Assembly (NCBI RefSeq): GCF_900149695.1
Contig: NZ_LT703003.1
Span: 496,001-560,000 of the forward strand
Direction of reading: 5' to 3'
DNA: 64,000 bases
Origin: Anderseniella sp. Alg231-50
GTDB taxonomy: Bacteria; Pseudomonadota; Alphaproteobacteria; Rhizobiales; Aestuariivirgaceae
The stretch's first letter is position 1. Every line of letters starts with the position of its first letter. Of the stretch, positions 1-8,980 are shown one piece after another. The notes below the pieces were generated by a model. The model was given only the letters and a program-made list of their open reading frames with translations. It did not search any database and was not told where the DNA came from. The position numbers and the translations under genes are program-made.

Positions 1-246
1 GATGCCAGCCTGATTGTGCATCGCTATGGCCGCATGCAGCCGGGCGAGGATATCGTGCTGGTGATCACCTGTTCGTCGCACCGTGAAGCCGCCTTTGAGG
101 CCTGCCAGTTTCTGATGGACTGGCTGAAGACCAGGGCACCGTTCTGGAAGCTTGAGGAAGGCGGTGACACTGAGGCCGCCAAATGGGTTGATGCGCGCGA
201 AAGCGACGACAAGGCGGCTGACCGCTGGAGCAGGGAAGAAAAATGA
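1..246 (+). CDS. moaE: Molybdopterin synthase catalytic subunit MoaE (5' end cut by window)
   Basis: This is the C-terminal 81 residues of the large subunit of molybdopterin synthase, which with thiocarboxylated MoaD converts cyclic pyranopterin monophosphate to molybdopterin in the cytoplasm. The visible part carries the family's 'HRYG', 'VITCSSHR' and 'APFWKLE' stretches. In MoaE the catalytic lysines lie near this last segment. The frame is open to base 1, so the start is outside the window. Its stop overlaps the start of the next gene (ATGA). The product would support the molybdenum enzyme at the far right end. The family call is secure; only completeness is unknown. Confidence 0.93.
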   Translation, partial: DASLIVHRYGRMQPGEDIVLVITCSSHREAAFEACQFLMDWLKTRAPFWKLEEGGDTEAAKWVDARESDDKAADRWSREEK

Positions 247-797
247 GCCGCCGCCGACGGGGGCGACCGCTGTGGCGCACCGGCCTCGACGCGCTGGTTG
301 TTGTGGGTCTGACCGTGCTGGTGCTTGGCGTGATGGAATTCCTGCCCGGAAACAATGTTGCCGGCAATATGCGGGTCATCGATGGCGACAGCCTGCGCCC
401 GGGCGACAACGGTCATGACATTCGCCTTGAAGGCATTGATGCGCCCGAGATCGGCCAGCGCTGCCGCGACAAGGCGGGACGCGATTATGATTGCGGGCGC
501 AAAGCCAGGACACACCTGAAATCCATTATTGCCGGCCGCGATGTCAGCTGCCGTACCATGGACGTCGACCGTTATCAGCGATCGGTTTCCGTCTGCCATG
601 CCGGTGGGACCGAGCTGAACCGGCAGATGGTGGCCGATGGATGGGCAGTGGCCTACAGGCTTCCGGTATATGTTCGTTCCGAACGTAACGCCAAGACAGC
701 GCGCAAGGGTATGTGGCAGGGCGAGTTTGATGAACCGGAAAACTGGCGCAGGCTCAACAGGTCCGACAGTGCAGGCAGCCCGGGCGAGCCGGATTGA
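243..797 (+). CDS. Thermonuclease (SNase-like) family protein, membrane-anchored
   Basis: The 184-residue product has an N-terminal hydrophobic helix at about residues 15-33, preceded by an arginine-rich stretch, which suggests an inner-membrane anchor with the nuclease domain in the periplasm. The SNase fold follows: 'VIDGDS' near residues 45-50, then 'IRLEGIDAPE' with Arg61 and Glu69 matching the catalytic Arg and Glu of staphylococcal nuclease, and a third arginine in 'DRYQR' (110-113). Cys74, Cys84, Cys103 and Cys118 could form disulfides, which fits an exported domain. The start codon overlaps the moaE stop. Many alphaproteobacterial SNase-like proteins are untested, so nuclease activity is inferred from conserved residues. 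Confidence 0.82.
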   Translation: MSRRRRGRPLWRTGLDALVVVGLTVLVLGVMEFLPGNNVAGNMRVIDGDSLRPGDNGHDIRLEGIDAPEIGQRCRDKAGRDYDCGRKARTHLKSIIAGRDVSCRTMDVDRYQRSVSVCHAGGTELNRQMVADGWAVAYRLPVYVRSERNAKTARKGMWQGEFDEPENWRRLNRSDSAGSPGEPD

Positions 798-807
798 GCT
801 CGAATTG

Positions 808-2313
808 TCAACGCCAGAACGAGCGTGACAGGACCACAAGCACGGTGAAAAACTCCAGCCGTCCGAGCAGCATGGCCACCGTCAGCAGCAGCTTGGCGCC
901 GGGATCCAGGTTGGCATAACTGCCGGCAGGCCCCACAATATCACCCAGGCCGGGGCCAACATTGGTGATCGTGGCCGTCGCACTGGACAGGGCGGTAATC
1001 AGGTCAAGGTTGAAAAACGACAGGGCAATGGTGAACACCATGACCGAAATGAACATGACGGTCACATAGGCCAGCACCGAGGTGGCGATTTCATTGGTGA
1101 TCCTGGTGTCGTTAAAGTTCAGGACCACGATCCGGTTCGGACTCATCAGCTGGCGAATATAGCCCGACGCCGTCATCATCATGACCTGGAGGCGGAAGGT
1201 TTTCAGACCACCGGTTGTCGATCCCGTGCACCCGCCCAGGAACATCAGGGCGAAAAACAGCCCCATGATGCCGCTGCCCCAATTGGTATAATCACCCAAG
1301 GCATATCCGGTCGTCGAAATAATCGATACGACATTGAAGCTGACGACCCGGAGAGCATCGAGGAACGGCTCGTCGTGACGCACATAATACCACAAGGTCA
1401 CGGTGAAGACTGCAAGACCGGCGATCTGAACGAAACCGCGCACCTGGGCGTCATTCCACACTGCCAGCGACCTCGACCGCACCATCTTGACGTACAGCAC
1501 CAGCGGCATGCACGAACCCAGCATGAAGACAATGGCAATCCAGTGAATGGCCTTGTTGTCGGCGAAATGCGCAAATGACCGGTCATGGGTTGAAAACCCC
1601 GCTGTCGACACGGTTGTCATGGCGTGGTTGAGCGCATCAAACGCATTCATGCCGGCCCAGTAATAGGCAAAGCCGCAGGCAAATGTCAGTGTCAGATAGG
1701 TTACCGCGATAAGGCTGATGACCTCGCCCACACGCGGCATGAACTTGTCGGAGCGGTCCGAACTTTCGGTTCTGAACAACTGCATGCCGCCAACCCGCAG
1801 AAACGGCAGCATGACCAGCGCCATGACGACGATACCGACACCGCCGATCCACTGCAGGATGGACCGCCACAGCAGCATGCCGGGCGGCAGGTGATCGAGA
1901 CCGGTCAGCACCGTTGCGCCGGTTGCCGTCAGGCCGGAAACGGCTTCAAACAGCGCATTGGCCACACTGGCATCGCGGCCCAGGAACATGAACGGGATGG
2001 ACGCCATCAGGCACAGGGCAATCCAGCTGAGCACCGTCAGCACGAAGCCTTCCTTCAGGGTGACATGGTCCGACCAGCCGCCGCGGCTGACCAGCACCAG
2101 CATGAGGCCGAGAAAACCGGTTACGAAAGCGGAGACCGCGAACACGTGCCAGTCGTCGTTTCGAGCCACAAGGTCCGACACCGCAGGTGGAAACATGAAC
2201 AGCGTCAGCACCAGCATCATCATGCCGATGACAAAAAAGATGCGCGACAGCTGGATTCCCTGATCCGCGAAGCGGCGTTCGGAAGACTGAGTCGGTTTGA
2301 AAGTCCCTGCCAT
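808..2313 (-). CDS. trkH: Trk-type potassium uptake membrane protein TrkH
   Basis: A 501-residue polytopic membrane protein of the TrkH/KtrB family, which forms the potassium-conducting subunit of the Trk system and normally works with the NAD-binding regulator TrkA (not in this window). The four degenerate selectivity-filter loops are visible: 'SGLTATGATVL', 'TTVSTAGFSTH', 'SIISTTGYALG' and 'TATITNVGPGLG'. Two further typical stretches are 'RSILQWIGGVG' and 'GGCTGSTTGGLKT'. The length is normal for TrkH. The gene converges with the thermonuclease gene across 10 bp, and its promoter should lie in 2314-2720. Confidence 0.93.
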   Translation of the reverse strand: MAGTFKPTQSSERRFADQGIQLSRIFFVIGMMMLVLTLFMFPPAVSDLVARNDDWHVFAVSAFVTGFLGLMLVLVSRGGWSDHVTLKEGFVLTVLSWIALCLMASIPFMFLGRDASVANALFEAVSGLTATGATVLTGLDHLPPGMLLWRSILQWIGGVGIVVMALVMLPFLRVGGMQLFRTESSDRSDKFMPRVGEVISLIAVTYLTLTFACGFAYYWAGMNAFDALNHAMTTVSTAGFSTHDRSFAHFADNKAIHWIAIVFMLGSCMPLVLYVKMVRSRSLAVWNDAQVRGFVQIAGLAVFTVTLWYYVRHDEPFLDALRVVSFNVVSIISTTGYALGDYTNWGSGIMGLFFALMFLGGCTGSTTGGLKTFRLQVMMMTASGYIRQLMSPNRIVVLNFNDTRITNEIATSVLAYVTVMFISVMVFTIALSFFNLDLITALSSATATITNVGPGLGDIVGPAGSYANLDPGAKLLLTVAMLLGRLEFFTVLVVLSRSFWR

Positions 2314-2383
2314 TGAAGCCTTGTAACCTGAGCATGCCGGGATATCCAGCGAACAAGAGCACTGATTGACACCTCTGTGCAGA

Positions 2384-2398
2384 CTAACGTAGCGTTAG
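2384..2398. repeat. 6-bp inverted repeat upstream of trkH, possible operator
   Basis: CTAACG and CGTTAG flank the three bases TAG, about 70-85 bases upstream of the trkH start codon. Such a short palindrome in a promoter region could bind a dimeric regulator, but it may be chance. No regulator is assigned. Confidence 0.3.
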
Positions 2399-2559
2399 CT
2401 AGTGAGAATTGTGGGCAAGGGCACCAGTCTGCGGCGCAAGAAACCGGTCCGGAGTCGGGATGAAATGGGCAGCGAATTGGTGATCACTGCGGTCCGCCAG
2501 CGTGCAAATCTCGTTGCAAGCACAATAAACAGGTCATTCCCCCGAAAAGTCCGACCTGA

Positions 2560-2591
2560 TTGATGAAACTGCCGGAACTTATGGATATAAT
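2560..2591 (+). promoter_or_regulatory. Candidate promoter for the XRE regulator operon
   Basis: A perfect TATAAT lies at 2586-2591, about 130 bases upstream of the regulator start. The matching -35 is weak: TTGATG at 2560-2565 gives an overlong 20-base spacer. The call rests almost wholly on the -10 hexamer. Confidence 0.33.
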
Positions 2592-2720
2592 GAGCTCACG
2601 ACGAGATACCCGCCAGGTTCCAGAACCGAACGGCGGCAGGTTGTTTTCAGTAAAGACGTATGACCGCAAAGTCATGCAAACGTCGACAGAAGTGCCGGAA
2701 ACAATATTGGGGGGACAAAG

Positions 2721-2972
2721 GTGAAACATGGCTACATAGGGGCGCGACTGCGCGCCGCGAGAACGTCAAAGAAGGTATCTGTCCAGCAACTGGCCGGCAA
2801 AATGGGCATTGCGATCGAGACGATTCTGGATATCGAGGCCGGTGCCACACTCGGGCATTCGTCAACGATCATTGAAATGGGCAAGGTACTGGGCCTGTCT
2901 CTGACAGACCTGTTCGGACCGACCGAAGACTCCAACATTATCCCGTTCCCAAAAATCGAACGCGACAAATGA
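2721..2972 (+). CDS. XRE-family helix-turn-helix regulator
   Basis: A small 83-residue protein that is nearly all one Cro/C1-type HTH domain (about residues 5-62): 'IGARLRAART', then 'SVQQLAGKMGIAIETILDIEAG' split across helices 2-4, then 'MGKVLGLSLTDLF'. No sensor or protease domain follows, so any ligand response must come from elsewhere. Its stop overlaps the start of the following unknown gene (ATGA), so the two are translationally coupled and probably work together. The target genes are unknown; self-regulation of the pair is the simplest guess. Confidence 0.82.
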   Translation: MKHGYIGARLRAARTSKKVSVQQLAGKMGIAIETILDIEAGATLGHSSTIIEMGKVLGLSLTDLFGPTEDSNIIPFPKIERDK

Positions 2973-3811
2973 AAAACGTGACCACATCCGGCGTAAATCA
3001 TGATCAATACAACTGGATTGATCGCGGTCGTCTGGTTCGGGACCTGACGGGATACCCGTTTGGCGACAATGATTTGCCGTTCCGTGGATTCGGCCTGGTC
3101 TGCATGAGACCCTTCGTTACGGCGAACGGTATCTGCGCAACCGAGATTCAATGGGATGCCGGTTACGCCACCCACGACAGCCTGCAGTTTGCAGCGGAAA
3201 ACCTCGGCGCAATGCCGGCGCCCTATTTCCTGAAATTCTACAATCGGGGATGGTTTGCAGAGCGCTTCGACACGCCCGGGGCAGCTTCGGACCGGATGGC
3301 GTTTCTGCAGGATATGAGAGTTTCGCTGCTGCAGCCTGCATTGCAGGCGCCGCGGGACCCGGACGCTATACCCGGTTACGCCAGGCAGGCCATCAAGTCA
3401 CCGCGCCTGATCGGGTCCAGGCTGGTGCTCTCGGAGGACGATCCGGACAGCGGTTTTCCGATCCGCGCGGTTGGTACGCATACACCGCTGGGGAAAATCA
3501 TGGGCGTGGACTGGTGCCTGGGCAGGCAGTTTCAGCTGGATGAGCGCTTCACGCAGACGGAAAAACACGTCCATGACAGGTATCTTGAAGTGTCGGAACA
3601 TCGCCGGGTGCTGTTTGATGAATGCATGGCGCTGATACCGGCGCAGGGACAGGCAGAGGCCTACTGGCTGCGCTATCACCGGGTTCTGTTTCCGGTTCAA
3701 AGCGGAGATGGAATAGCGATCGGGTCACTGCTCATGCAGGGTGAAACCCAGCCCGATCGCCTGGAACCGTTCGGGCGGGCCGGTTACGAAGTGCCCATAG
3801 ACATTTCATAA
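2969..3811 (+). CDS. Hypothetical protein, possibly PAS-like C-terminal half
   Basis: A 280-residue soluble protein with no signal peptide or membrane segment. I do not recognise the family. The C-terminal part ('YWLRYHRVLFPVQSGDG' and 'IAIGSLLMQ') resembles the closing strands of the small PAS domains common in alphaproteobacterial proteins of unknown function, but this is only a visual impression. It is coupled by ATGA overlap to the XRE regulator, and its 3' end overlaps the convergent gene that follows by 28 bases. A role as partner or ligand sensor for the regulator is inference from position. Confidence 0.6.
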   Translation: MKNVTTSGVNHDQYNWIDRGRLVRDLTGYPFGDNDLPFRGFGLVCMRPFVTANGICATEIQWDAGYATHDSLQFAAENLGAMPAPYFLKFYNRGWFAERFDTPGAASDRMAFLQDMRVSLLQPALQAPRDPDAIPGYARQAIKSPRLIGSRLVLSEDDPDSGFPIRAVGTHTPLGKIMGVDWCLGRQFQLDERFTQTEKHVHDRYLEVSEHRRVLFDECMALIPAQGQAEAYWLRYHRVLFPVQSGDGIAIGSLLMQGETQPDRLEPFGRAGYEVPIDIS

Positions 3812-4524
3812 CGCGAACCGACCGCGGCAAGATCCCTGATGATCTGGTGGCGGGGCTGGTAGCACAGGGTCTCACGGTCCTGTTCCACACACTCAGGCCG
3901 GCGCTTCCAGACAATAAAGCCTTCTTCCAGGTGGTTGTAATAGATACGGCGCAGCATGCCGCGCTGGGCCCTGTTCTCGGTCGTCAGACCCCATATGTAG
4001 TCCGGTTTCCAGTAGCCCCAGACCAGGGCGTGATGCAGCAGTGATATGTCGTTGATCAACCTGCTCTTGGGGCCTCCGCGCAGCGCAGGCGACATGAACA
4101 GTTCACCGCGATAGGCCATGCGGCCGCCCAGTCTCGATACTGGATCGGACATCGGTTCGGCAACCGAACCAATATGCACGTCTTCGCCGGCCCTGGTGTG
4201 GGCTTCCATGAGCCAGGCACGGCACCAGTGATTGAACGGCCCGCTTGGTTCATACAGGCGATAGGCTTCGACATAGACAGGCTCGCCATCCTTGCGCCCC
4301 TCGATCCAGAACGCCGACTGCGACAGTTCGGGGCCGTTATGTTGCGGGTCGAAGTAGGGTGAAATGGCATCATCGCGCAATTGCGCCCTGACCGTCGCAA
4401 ACCGGTCAAAGTCAACACTGGTCGCGATCTCTATGCCATGGACAGCGACGACATGCATATGCAACCGCGTCACAATCTGGTTGATCCCCAGCGGGTCCAG
4501 TTCCTGCATTGCCCCCTCGAACAT
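3784..4524 (-). CDS. Hypothetical protein
   Basis: A 246-residue cytoplasmic-looking protein rich in aromatic residues and arginine in its C-terminal half ('RRIYYNHLEEGF', 'GYWKPDYIWGL'). I cannot place it in a family. I chose the ATG at 4524 because the 15 residues upstream ('MCCVRIKSRK') look like untranslated leader; a start at 4509 is also possible. Its 3' end overlaps the convergent XRE-linked gene by 28 bases, so the two genes have probably been neighbours for some time. Confidence 0.55.
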   Translation of the reverse strand: MFEGAMQELDPLGINQIVTRLHMHVVAVHGIEIATSVDFDRFATVRAQLRDDAISPYFDPQHNGPELSQSAFWIEGRKDGEPVYVEAYRLYEPSGPFNHWCRAWLMEAHTRAGEDVHIGSVAEPMSDPVSRLGGRMAYRGELFMSPALRGGPKSRLINDISLLHHALVWGYWKPDYIWGLTTENRAQRGMLRRIYYNHLEEGFIVWKRRPECVEQDRETLCYQPRHQIIRDLAAVGSRYEMSMGTS

Positions 4525-4749
4525 TGCCGTAATAGTGGTTTTACGTGACTTGATGCGAACGCAACACACACTGATTTACCGACAAAGAGAGGTAAACGCT
4601 GTTTCAATACAGTAATTTTGCCATTAACCGCCGACTTGTGCTTACCGATTTCGGCGCACATGTTGCAAGTTACAGTTGCAAGGGGAATTCAACAACCGAA
4701 AACCGGCCCCACTGCAAACCGCGCACAGGAAACCAGTGGCCGGTCACTT

Positions 4750-5280
4750 TCAGCCGGGTTCATCATGAGTGTACACGACAACCTTGAACCCCTCTTCGTC
4801 AGATGGTGCCACGAAGTGCTTCGTTATGAGATCAAACTGTTCATCCGTGACCGCGAAGGCGTGGTCTCCCGCCGCATTGCGCCTGCGCAACCGGTCCCGG
4901 CAAACATCATCCGGTACATCCAGGAAGTGCAGCTTGTGGGCGCAACCGGCCTCGTCCAGCACGCCTCGGACCCATTTTCGCAGTTCAGGTGTGTTGGCAG
5001 GAAAATCAAGAACCACGGAAACACCGGACTGCAAAAGCCCAACCAGATGCGGCTCCATGGCGGTTCGAAGCCGGGCGGAGCAGCGGACATAGTCACCGAC
5101 TGAAGTCAGCTCTTCTGCAAACAGTGCAGCAAGCCAATGGTCTTCGCTTACAACAACGGTAGCCGGCGCCCGGCCCAGTTCAGCCGCCATGGTCGATTTT
5201 CCAGCGGCGATCTTCCCGACGAGCAAGTGTAGTGTTGGTCTGTTCCCGGTCATTTGAGGCATGCCGTCATGCAGAGCCAT
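4750..5280 (-). CDS. P-loop ATP-binding protein (AAA_33 / zeta-like kinase fold)
   Basis: The 176-residue product has a Walker A motif 'GKIAAGKST' at residues 22-30, a Walker-B-like strand 'VSVVLDFP', and an arginine-rich lid 'CRDRLRRRN'. This layout matches small AAA_33-type kinases related to polynucleotide, shikimate or zeta-type kinases that phosphorylate small molecules or nucleic-acid ends. The substrate is unknown. No antitoxin-like partner is adjacent, so a toxin role is not supported. The start at 5280 is the most upstream ATG; an internal ATG at 5253 would keep the whole fold. Confidence 0.75.
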   Translation of the reverse strand: MALHDGMPQMTGNRPTLHLLVGKIAAGKSTMAAELGRAPATVVVSEDHWLAALFAEELTSVGDYVRCSARLRTAMEPHLVGLLQSGVSVVLDFPANTPELRKWVRGVLDEAGCAHKLHFLDVPDDVCRDRLRRRNAAGDHAFAVTDEQFDLITKHFVAPSDEEGFKVVVYTHDEPG

Positions 5281-5308
5281 CTAAAACGGCAGTTTTTCTG
5301 GATAATTC

Positions 5309-5383
<75 letters not shown>

Positions 5384-5405
5384 TTGAACCGACCGAACCC
5401 GGCCA

Positions 5406-5426
5406 TGTGGCAGGCGTAATGCCACA
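5406..5426. repeat. 7-bp inverted repeat upstream of tRNA-Thr
   Basis: TGTGGCA (5406-5412) and TGCCACA (5420-5426) form a perfect inverted repeat with a 7-base spacer, 23-43 bases upstream of the tRNA-Thr 5' end. A second, wider inverted pair, TTGAACC (5451-5457) and GGTTCAA (5495-5501), lies beyond it. Either could be regulatory or chance. Confidence 0.3.
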
Positions 5427-5530
5427 GCAGCTTAAACTGTGCAAGCATGATTGAACCTGCATGACAAAAACACAGGCGAAGCCTACATTATCAAGGTTCA
5501 ATAATTGCTAACCGGGAAGTGGCTCAAGGC

Positions 5531-5674
5531 ATGGCCAGTGAGACAGCGGCTGAACGCGAAAAGCGCCTGGCGGAGGCGCTCAGGCGCAACCTTGCCCGGC
5601 GCAAGCAGCAGGCCCGCGGCAAAACATCGGCAGCAGGCGGTCAGAAAAACAAATCCGACAGGAAAAAGGGCTGA
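5531..5674 (+). CDS. Small conserved charged protein upstream of murA
   Basis: A 47-residue reading frame encodes a highly basic and acidic helix: 'AAEREKRLAEALRRNLARRK' is followed by a lysine- and glycine-rich tail. Very similar small proteins ('RRKRLAEALRENLKRRKAQ'-like) sit just upstream of murA in many alphaproteobacteria, so I consider it real although it is short. Function is unknown; the helix pattern suggests binding to nucleic acid or an acidic surface. An in-frame GTG at 5519 has a better-placed purine stretch upstream and could be the true start. Confidence 0.65.
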   Translation: MASETAAEREKRLAEALRRNLARRKQQARGKTSAAGGQKNKSDRKKG

Positions 5675-5802
5675 AAACCAACGATTTTTGCAGCGTAATA
5701 TGCCCTCTTGCCCGAACTGGCACTTTAGGTGCATGAAAGCGCCACAAAGCAGGACTATCGCAGCATACCTTCCACATTGTACCAAAAAGGCACGAACAGA
5801 GC

Positions 5803-7092
5803 ATGGACCGGATCAGAATCGGCGGCGGCAACGAATTGAATGGCGAAATCCCGATTTCGGGTGCGAAAAACGCCGCCTTGCCCCTGATGATTGCCAGCCT
5901 TCTGACTGCTGAAACACTCACGCTCAAAAACCTGCCCCGGCTGGCCGACGTACAGTTGCTGAAGCGCATCCTGCACAATCATGGTGTTGACCAGCGCACT
6001 GACGGCAAACGGGCCGGCCAGTGCAGCCAGGCCGGTGAAACGGTGCACTTTACCGCTGCCGATATTGTCGACACCACCGCGCCCTACAATCTCGTGTCAA
6101 AGATGCGCGCCAGTTTCTGGGTTCTCGGGCCGTTGCTGACGCGCTTTCATGATACCCGCGTTTCCCTGCCAGGCGGCTGTGCCATCGGCACCCGCCCGGT
6201 GGATTTCTACCTCATGGCGCTACGCGAGCTGGGCGCCGAGCTTGACATCGAAAACGGCTATGTGGTGGCCAAGGCCCCCGGCGGCCTTAAAGGCAACAGG
6301 ATCACCTTCCCGATGGTGTCTGTCGGGGCAACCCACACCGCCCTGATGGCGGCCACGCTGGCCAAAGGCGAAACAGTGATCGAAAACGCCGCCCGCGAGC
6401 CGGAGGTCATCGATGTTGCCGAATGCCTGGTCAAGATGGGTGCCAAGATCGATGGCATCGGCACTTCGACGCTGACCATACAGGGCGTCGATGAACTGCA
6501 TGGCGCGACCCATGAAGTGCTGGCTGACCGGATCGAGACAGGCACCTATGCCATGGCGGTTGCCATGACCGGGGGCGATGTGACACTGCGCGGCGGGCGC
6601 CCGGACAACCTGAACAGCATGATTTCGGTGCTGGAGCAGGCAGGTGCCACGATCGACGTCGAAGACAATGGCATGCGGATCAGGCGCAACGGCAACGGCC
6701 TGAAACCTGTTGATGTGGAAACCCAGCCTTATCCCGGCTTTCCGACCGACCTGCAGGCCCAGTTCATGGCGCTGATGACACGCGCCGGCGGCACGTCAGT
6801 CATTCGCGAGACCATTTTTGAAAACCGCTTCATGCATGTTCAGGAATTGGCCCGGCTTGGAGCCGATATTTCACTCAGTGGCGATACCGCAACCGTCAAG
6901 GGCGTGGATCAGCTGCATGGGGCGGAAGTGATGGCAACCGACCTGCGCGCATCCGTATCGCTGGTGATTGCGGCCCTGGCGGCGGAAGGCGAAAGCATGC
7001 TGCACCGGGTCTACCATCTCGATCGCGGCTTCGAAACACTGGAAGACAAGCTCAGCGCGTGTGGTGCTGATATCTCGCGCATCTCCGACTAG
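5803..7092 (+). CDS. murA: UDP-N-acetylglucosamine 1-carboxyvinyltransferase MurA
   Basis: MurA transfers enolpyruvyl from phosphoenolpyruvate to UDP-GlcNAc, the first committed step of peptidoglycan synthesis in the cytoplasm. The 429-residue protein shows the conserved Lys22-Asn23 in 'GAKNAALP'. The active-site Cys126 is in '[11 protein letters not shown]', so it should be fosfomycin-sensitive. The C-terminal region includes '[11 protein letters not shown]' and '[11 protein letters not shown]'. Length and domain layout are normal. It heads the block murA, DUF2948, hisD, UPF0262 that is widespread in alphaproteobacteria. Confidence 0.97.
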   Translation: MDRIRIGGGNELNGEIPISGAKNAALPLMIASLLTAETLTLKNLPRLADVQLLKRILHNHGVDQRTDGKRAGQCSQAGETVHFTAADIVDTTAPYNLVSKMRASFWVLGPLLTRFHDTRVSLPGGCAIGTRPVDFYLMALRELGAELDIENGYVVAKAPGGLKGNRITFPMVSVGATHTALMAATLAKGETVIENAAREPEVIDVAECLVKMGAKIDGIGTSTLTIQGVDELHGATHEVLADRIETGTYAMAVAMTGGDVTLRGGRPDNLNSMISVLEQAGATIDVEDNGMRIRRNGNGLKPVDVETQPYPGFPTDLQAQFMALMTRAGGTSVIRETIFENRFMHVQELARLGADISLSGDTATVKGVDQLHGAEVMATDLRASVSLVIAALAAEGESMLHRVYHLDRGFETLEDKLSACGADISRISD

Positions 7093-7214
7093 GCTCAAGA
7101 TCCAAGGGCCTTTGTCGCTCTCACTCTTTAAAAACGATCAGGTTTGTGGTTTCTGGTTGCCGCAACCGGAAACCCTTCCTGTTACAGGGCTGAAAGCAAG
7201 AAGCGACAAAGAAG

Positions 7215-7688
7215 ATGGGCGACACTCCCGCTATAAAGATTGCCGCACTGGATGATGAGGATCTGGCGGTCATTTCCGCGCATTTGCAGGATGCGGTGAT
7301 GCCGGTGGGCGATCTTCGCTGGATGAAGGCCACCGGCAAGCTGGCAATCGTGGCCAACCGCTATGTCCACTTCGGCAACAAGGGCGGCAGCGGCGAGCGG
7401 CGGTTGTGCGGGGTACAGATATCCCGGGTCCGCCGGGTAAGTTCGCGCAACATCATGATGAACGACAAGACGGCTATCGTGTCCCTGCTCGCCATGACAT
7501 TCATCCCCGGCGCCGATGCACCGGAAGGCACCATCGAGCTGTCGTTCGCAGGCGGCGGGGCGGTGCGTATCGAGGTCGAATGCATTGAAGTGGCAATGGC
7601 AGACCTGAGTGAGGCCTGGCCGGCCCGGGCCCGGCCGGACCATGACGCTGGACCTGAAGACACCAGTTCGAAGGGCGCACGGAAATGA
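7215..7688 (+). CDS. DUF2948 family protein
   Basis: A 157-residue soluble protein matching the DUF2948 family, almost always found between murA and hisD in alphaproteobacteria. The typical start 'IKIAALDDEDLAVISAHLQDA' (in two parts), 'RRLCGVQISRV' and the mid-section 'GTIELSFAGGGAVRIEVECIE' (in two parts) are visible. No catalytic motif is evident, and the function is unknown. Its stop codon overlaps the hisD start (ATGA), implying translational coupling. The 122 bases before it carry an imperfect palindrome around 7148-7170 but no clear terminator. Confidence 0.85.
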   Translation: MGDTPAIKIAALDDEDLAVISAHLQDAVMPVGDLRWMKATGKLAIVANRYVHFGNKGGSGERRLCGVQISRVRRVSSRNIMMNDKTAIVSLLAMTFIPGADAPEGTIELSFAGGGAVRIEVECIEVAMADLSEAWPARARPDHDAGPEDTSSKGARK

Positions 7689-8980
7689 CACGCTGGCTGA
7701 ACATCAACGACGCCGGGTTCGAGGCGGATTTTGTCAGGCTGCTGGGCGACAAGCGTGAGCAGGCCGCAGACGTCAACGATACCGTGGCAGCCATTCTGGC
7801 AGATGTCCGAACCCGTGGTGATGCCGCGGTGGCTGACTACACAAAACAGTTCGACGGGTTCGACCTGCCTGAGACCGGCGCGCGCATGTCGGCGGACCAG
7901 ATCGAGCAGGAAGCCGAAAAATGCCCGGCGGACGTGCTGGCCGCACTGGAGGCCGCGGCATCCCGCATCCAGGCCTATCATCGCCGGCAAGTGCCAGACA
8001 GTGAACGCTACACGGACGACAAGGGTGTCGAGCTTGGCCACCGCTGGAGCGCCGTTCAGGCAGCCGGGCTTTATGTGCCGGGCGGGCTTGCCGCCTATCC
8101 GTCCTCGGTGCTGATGAATGCCATCCCGGCGCAGGTGGCCGGCGTTGAACGGCTGGTCATGGTGGTGCCGACACCAAAGGGTGTCATCAACGCCCAGGTG
8201 ATCGCAGCAGCACGCATTGCCGGCATTACCGAAATCCACACCATCGGCGGGGCACAAGCCGTGGCGGCGCTGGCTTACGGCACCAAAACCATCGAACCGG
8301 TCGCCAAGATCGTCGGCCCGGGCAATGCCTTCGTGGCAGCCGCCAAAAGGCAGGTGTTCGGCACCGTCGGCATCGACATGATTGCCGGCCCGTCCGAGGT
8401 TCTTGTCATGGCCGACAGCAGCGCCAATGCAGGCTGGATTGCAGCCGACCTGCTGGCGCAGGCTGAACATGACCCGTCGGCCCAGTCGATCCTGATATGC
8501 GACAGCGAGCAACTGGCGCGCGAGGTGTCGGATGCTGTCGATACCCAGCTTGCGACCTTGCCGAAGGCCGACATTGCGGGGGCGAGCTGGCGCGAGTTCG
8601 GCTGCATCATCAAGGTCGACAACCTGCTGGATGCAGTGCCGCTGGTAGACCGGCTGGCACCGGAGCATCTGGAGATTGTCTGCGAAAACGAAGACGAGAT
8701 TGCCGGAGCCGTTCACAATGCCGGCGCCATTTTCCTGGGCGCCTTTACACCGGAAGCCGTCGGCGACTATGTCGGCGGGCCCAACCACGTACTGCCGACG
8801 GCGCGCAGCGCAAGATATTCTTCCGGGCTCAACGTGCTCGACTTCATGAAACGCACATCCATCCTGAAATGCAGCGCGGATGCGCTGCGGGCCATTGGCC
8901 CGGACGCCATCACCATCGGGCGCGCGGAAGGCCTGGAGGCCCATGCACGGTCGGTAGCCATGCGGTTGAACTTGCCCTGA
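7685..8980 (+). CDS. hisD: Histidinol dehydrogenase
   Basis: HisD performs the last two oxidations of histidine biosynthesis, L-histidinol to L-histidine, with NAD and a zinc ion. The 431-residue protein contains the family landmarks 'GLYVPGG', 'IGGAQAVAALAYGT', 'KIVGPGN', 'DMIAGPSEV', 'LLAQAEHDP', 'APEHLEI' with its ligand residues, and 'VGGPNHVLPT'. Length is normal for the family. It is coupled to DUF2948 upstream. No other his gene is in the window, as usual for this alphaproteobacterial arrangement. Confidence 0.97.
   Translation: MTRWLNINDAGFEADFVRLLGDKREQAADVNDTVAAILADVRTRGDAAVADYTKQFDGFDLPETGARMSADQIEQEAEKCPADVLAALEAAASRIQAYHRRQVPDSERYTDDKGVELGHRWSAVQAAGLYVPGGLAAYPSSVLMNAIPAQVAGVERLVMVVPTPKGVINAQVIAAARIAGITEIHTIGGAQAVAALAYGTKTIEPVAKIVGPGNAFVAAAKRQVFGTVGIDMIAGPSEVLVMADSSANAGWIAADLLAQAEHDPSAQSILICDSEQLAREVSDAVDTQLATLPKADIAGASWREFGCIIKVDNLLDAVPLVDRLAPEHLEIVCENEDEIAGAVHNAGAIFLGAFTPEAVGDYVGGPNHVLPTARSARYSSGLNVLDFMKRTSILKCSADALRAIGPDAITIGRAEGLEAHARSVAMRLNLP

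Larger units (their letters stand above)
2314..2720. other. Intergenic region between trkH and the XRE regulator
   Basis: About 400 bases separate the divergent trkH and XRE regulator genes. I see no convincing gene. It contains a short perfect inverted repeat near trkH (2384-2398) and a consensus-like -10 hexamer near the regulator (2586-2591), both listed separately. An open frame of about 50 codons starting near 2411 has no recognisable product and no clear ribosome binding site, so I leave it unannotated. Confidence 0.5.

Noticed and set aside
2411-2565. About 50-codon frame between trkH and the XRE gene
   Set aside because: No ribosome site, no recognised product and no context to support it.
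4750-5280. Zeta-type toxin reading of the P-loop protein
   Set aside because: Only the general kinase fold is visible and no epsilon-like antitoxin is adjacent.
5505-5912. 135-codon frame overlapping the start of murA
   Set aside because: It runs out of frame into murA and has no recognisable sequence; the 47-residue frame at 5531 is better supported.
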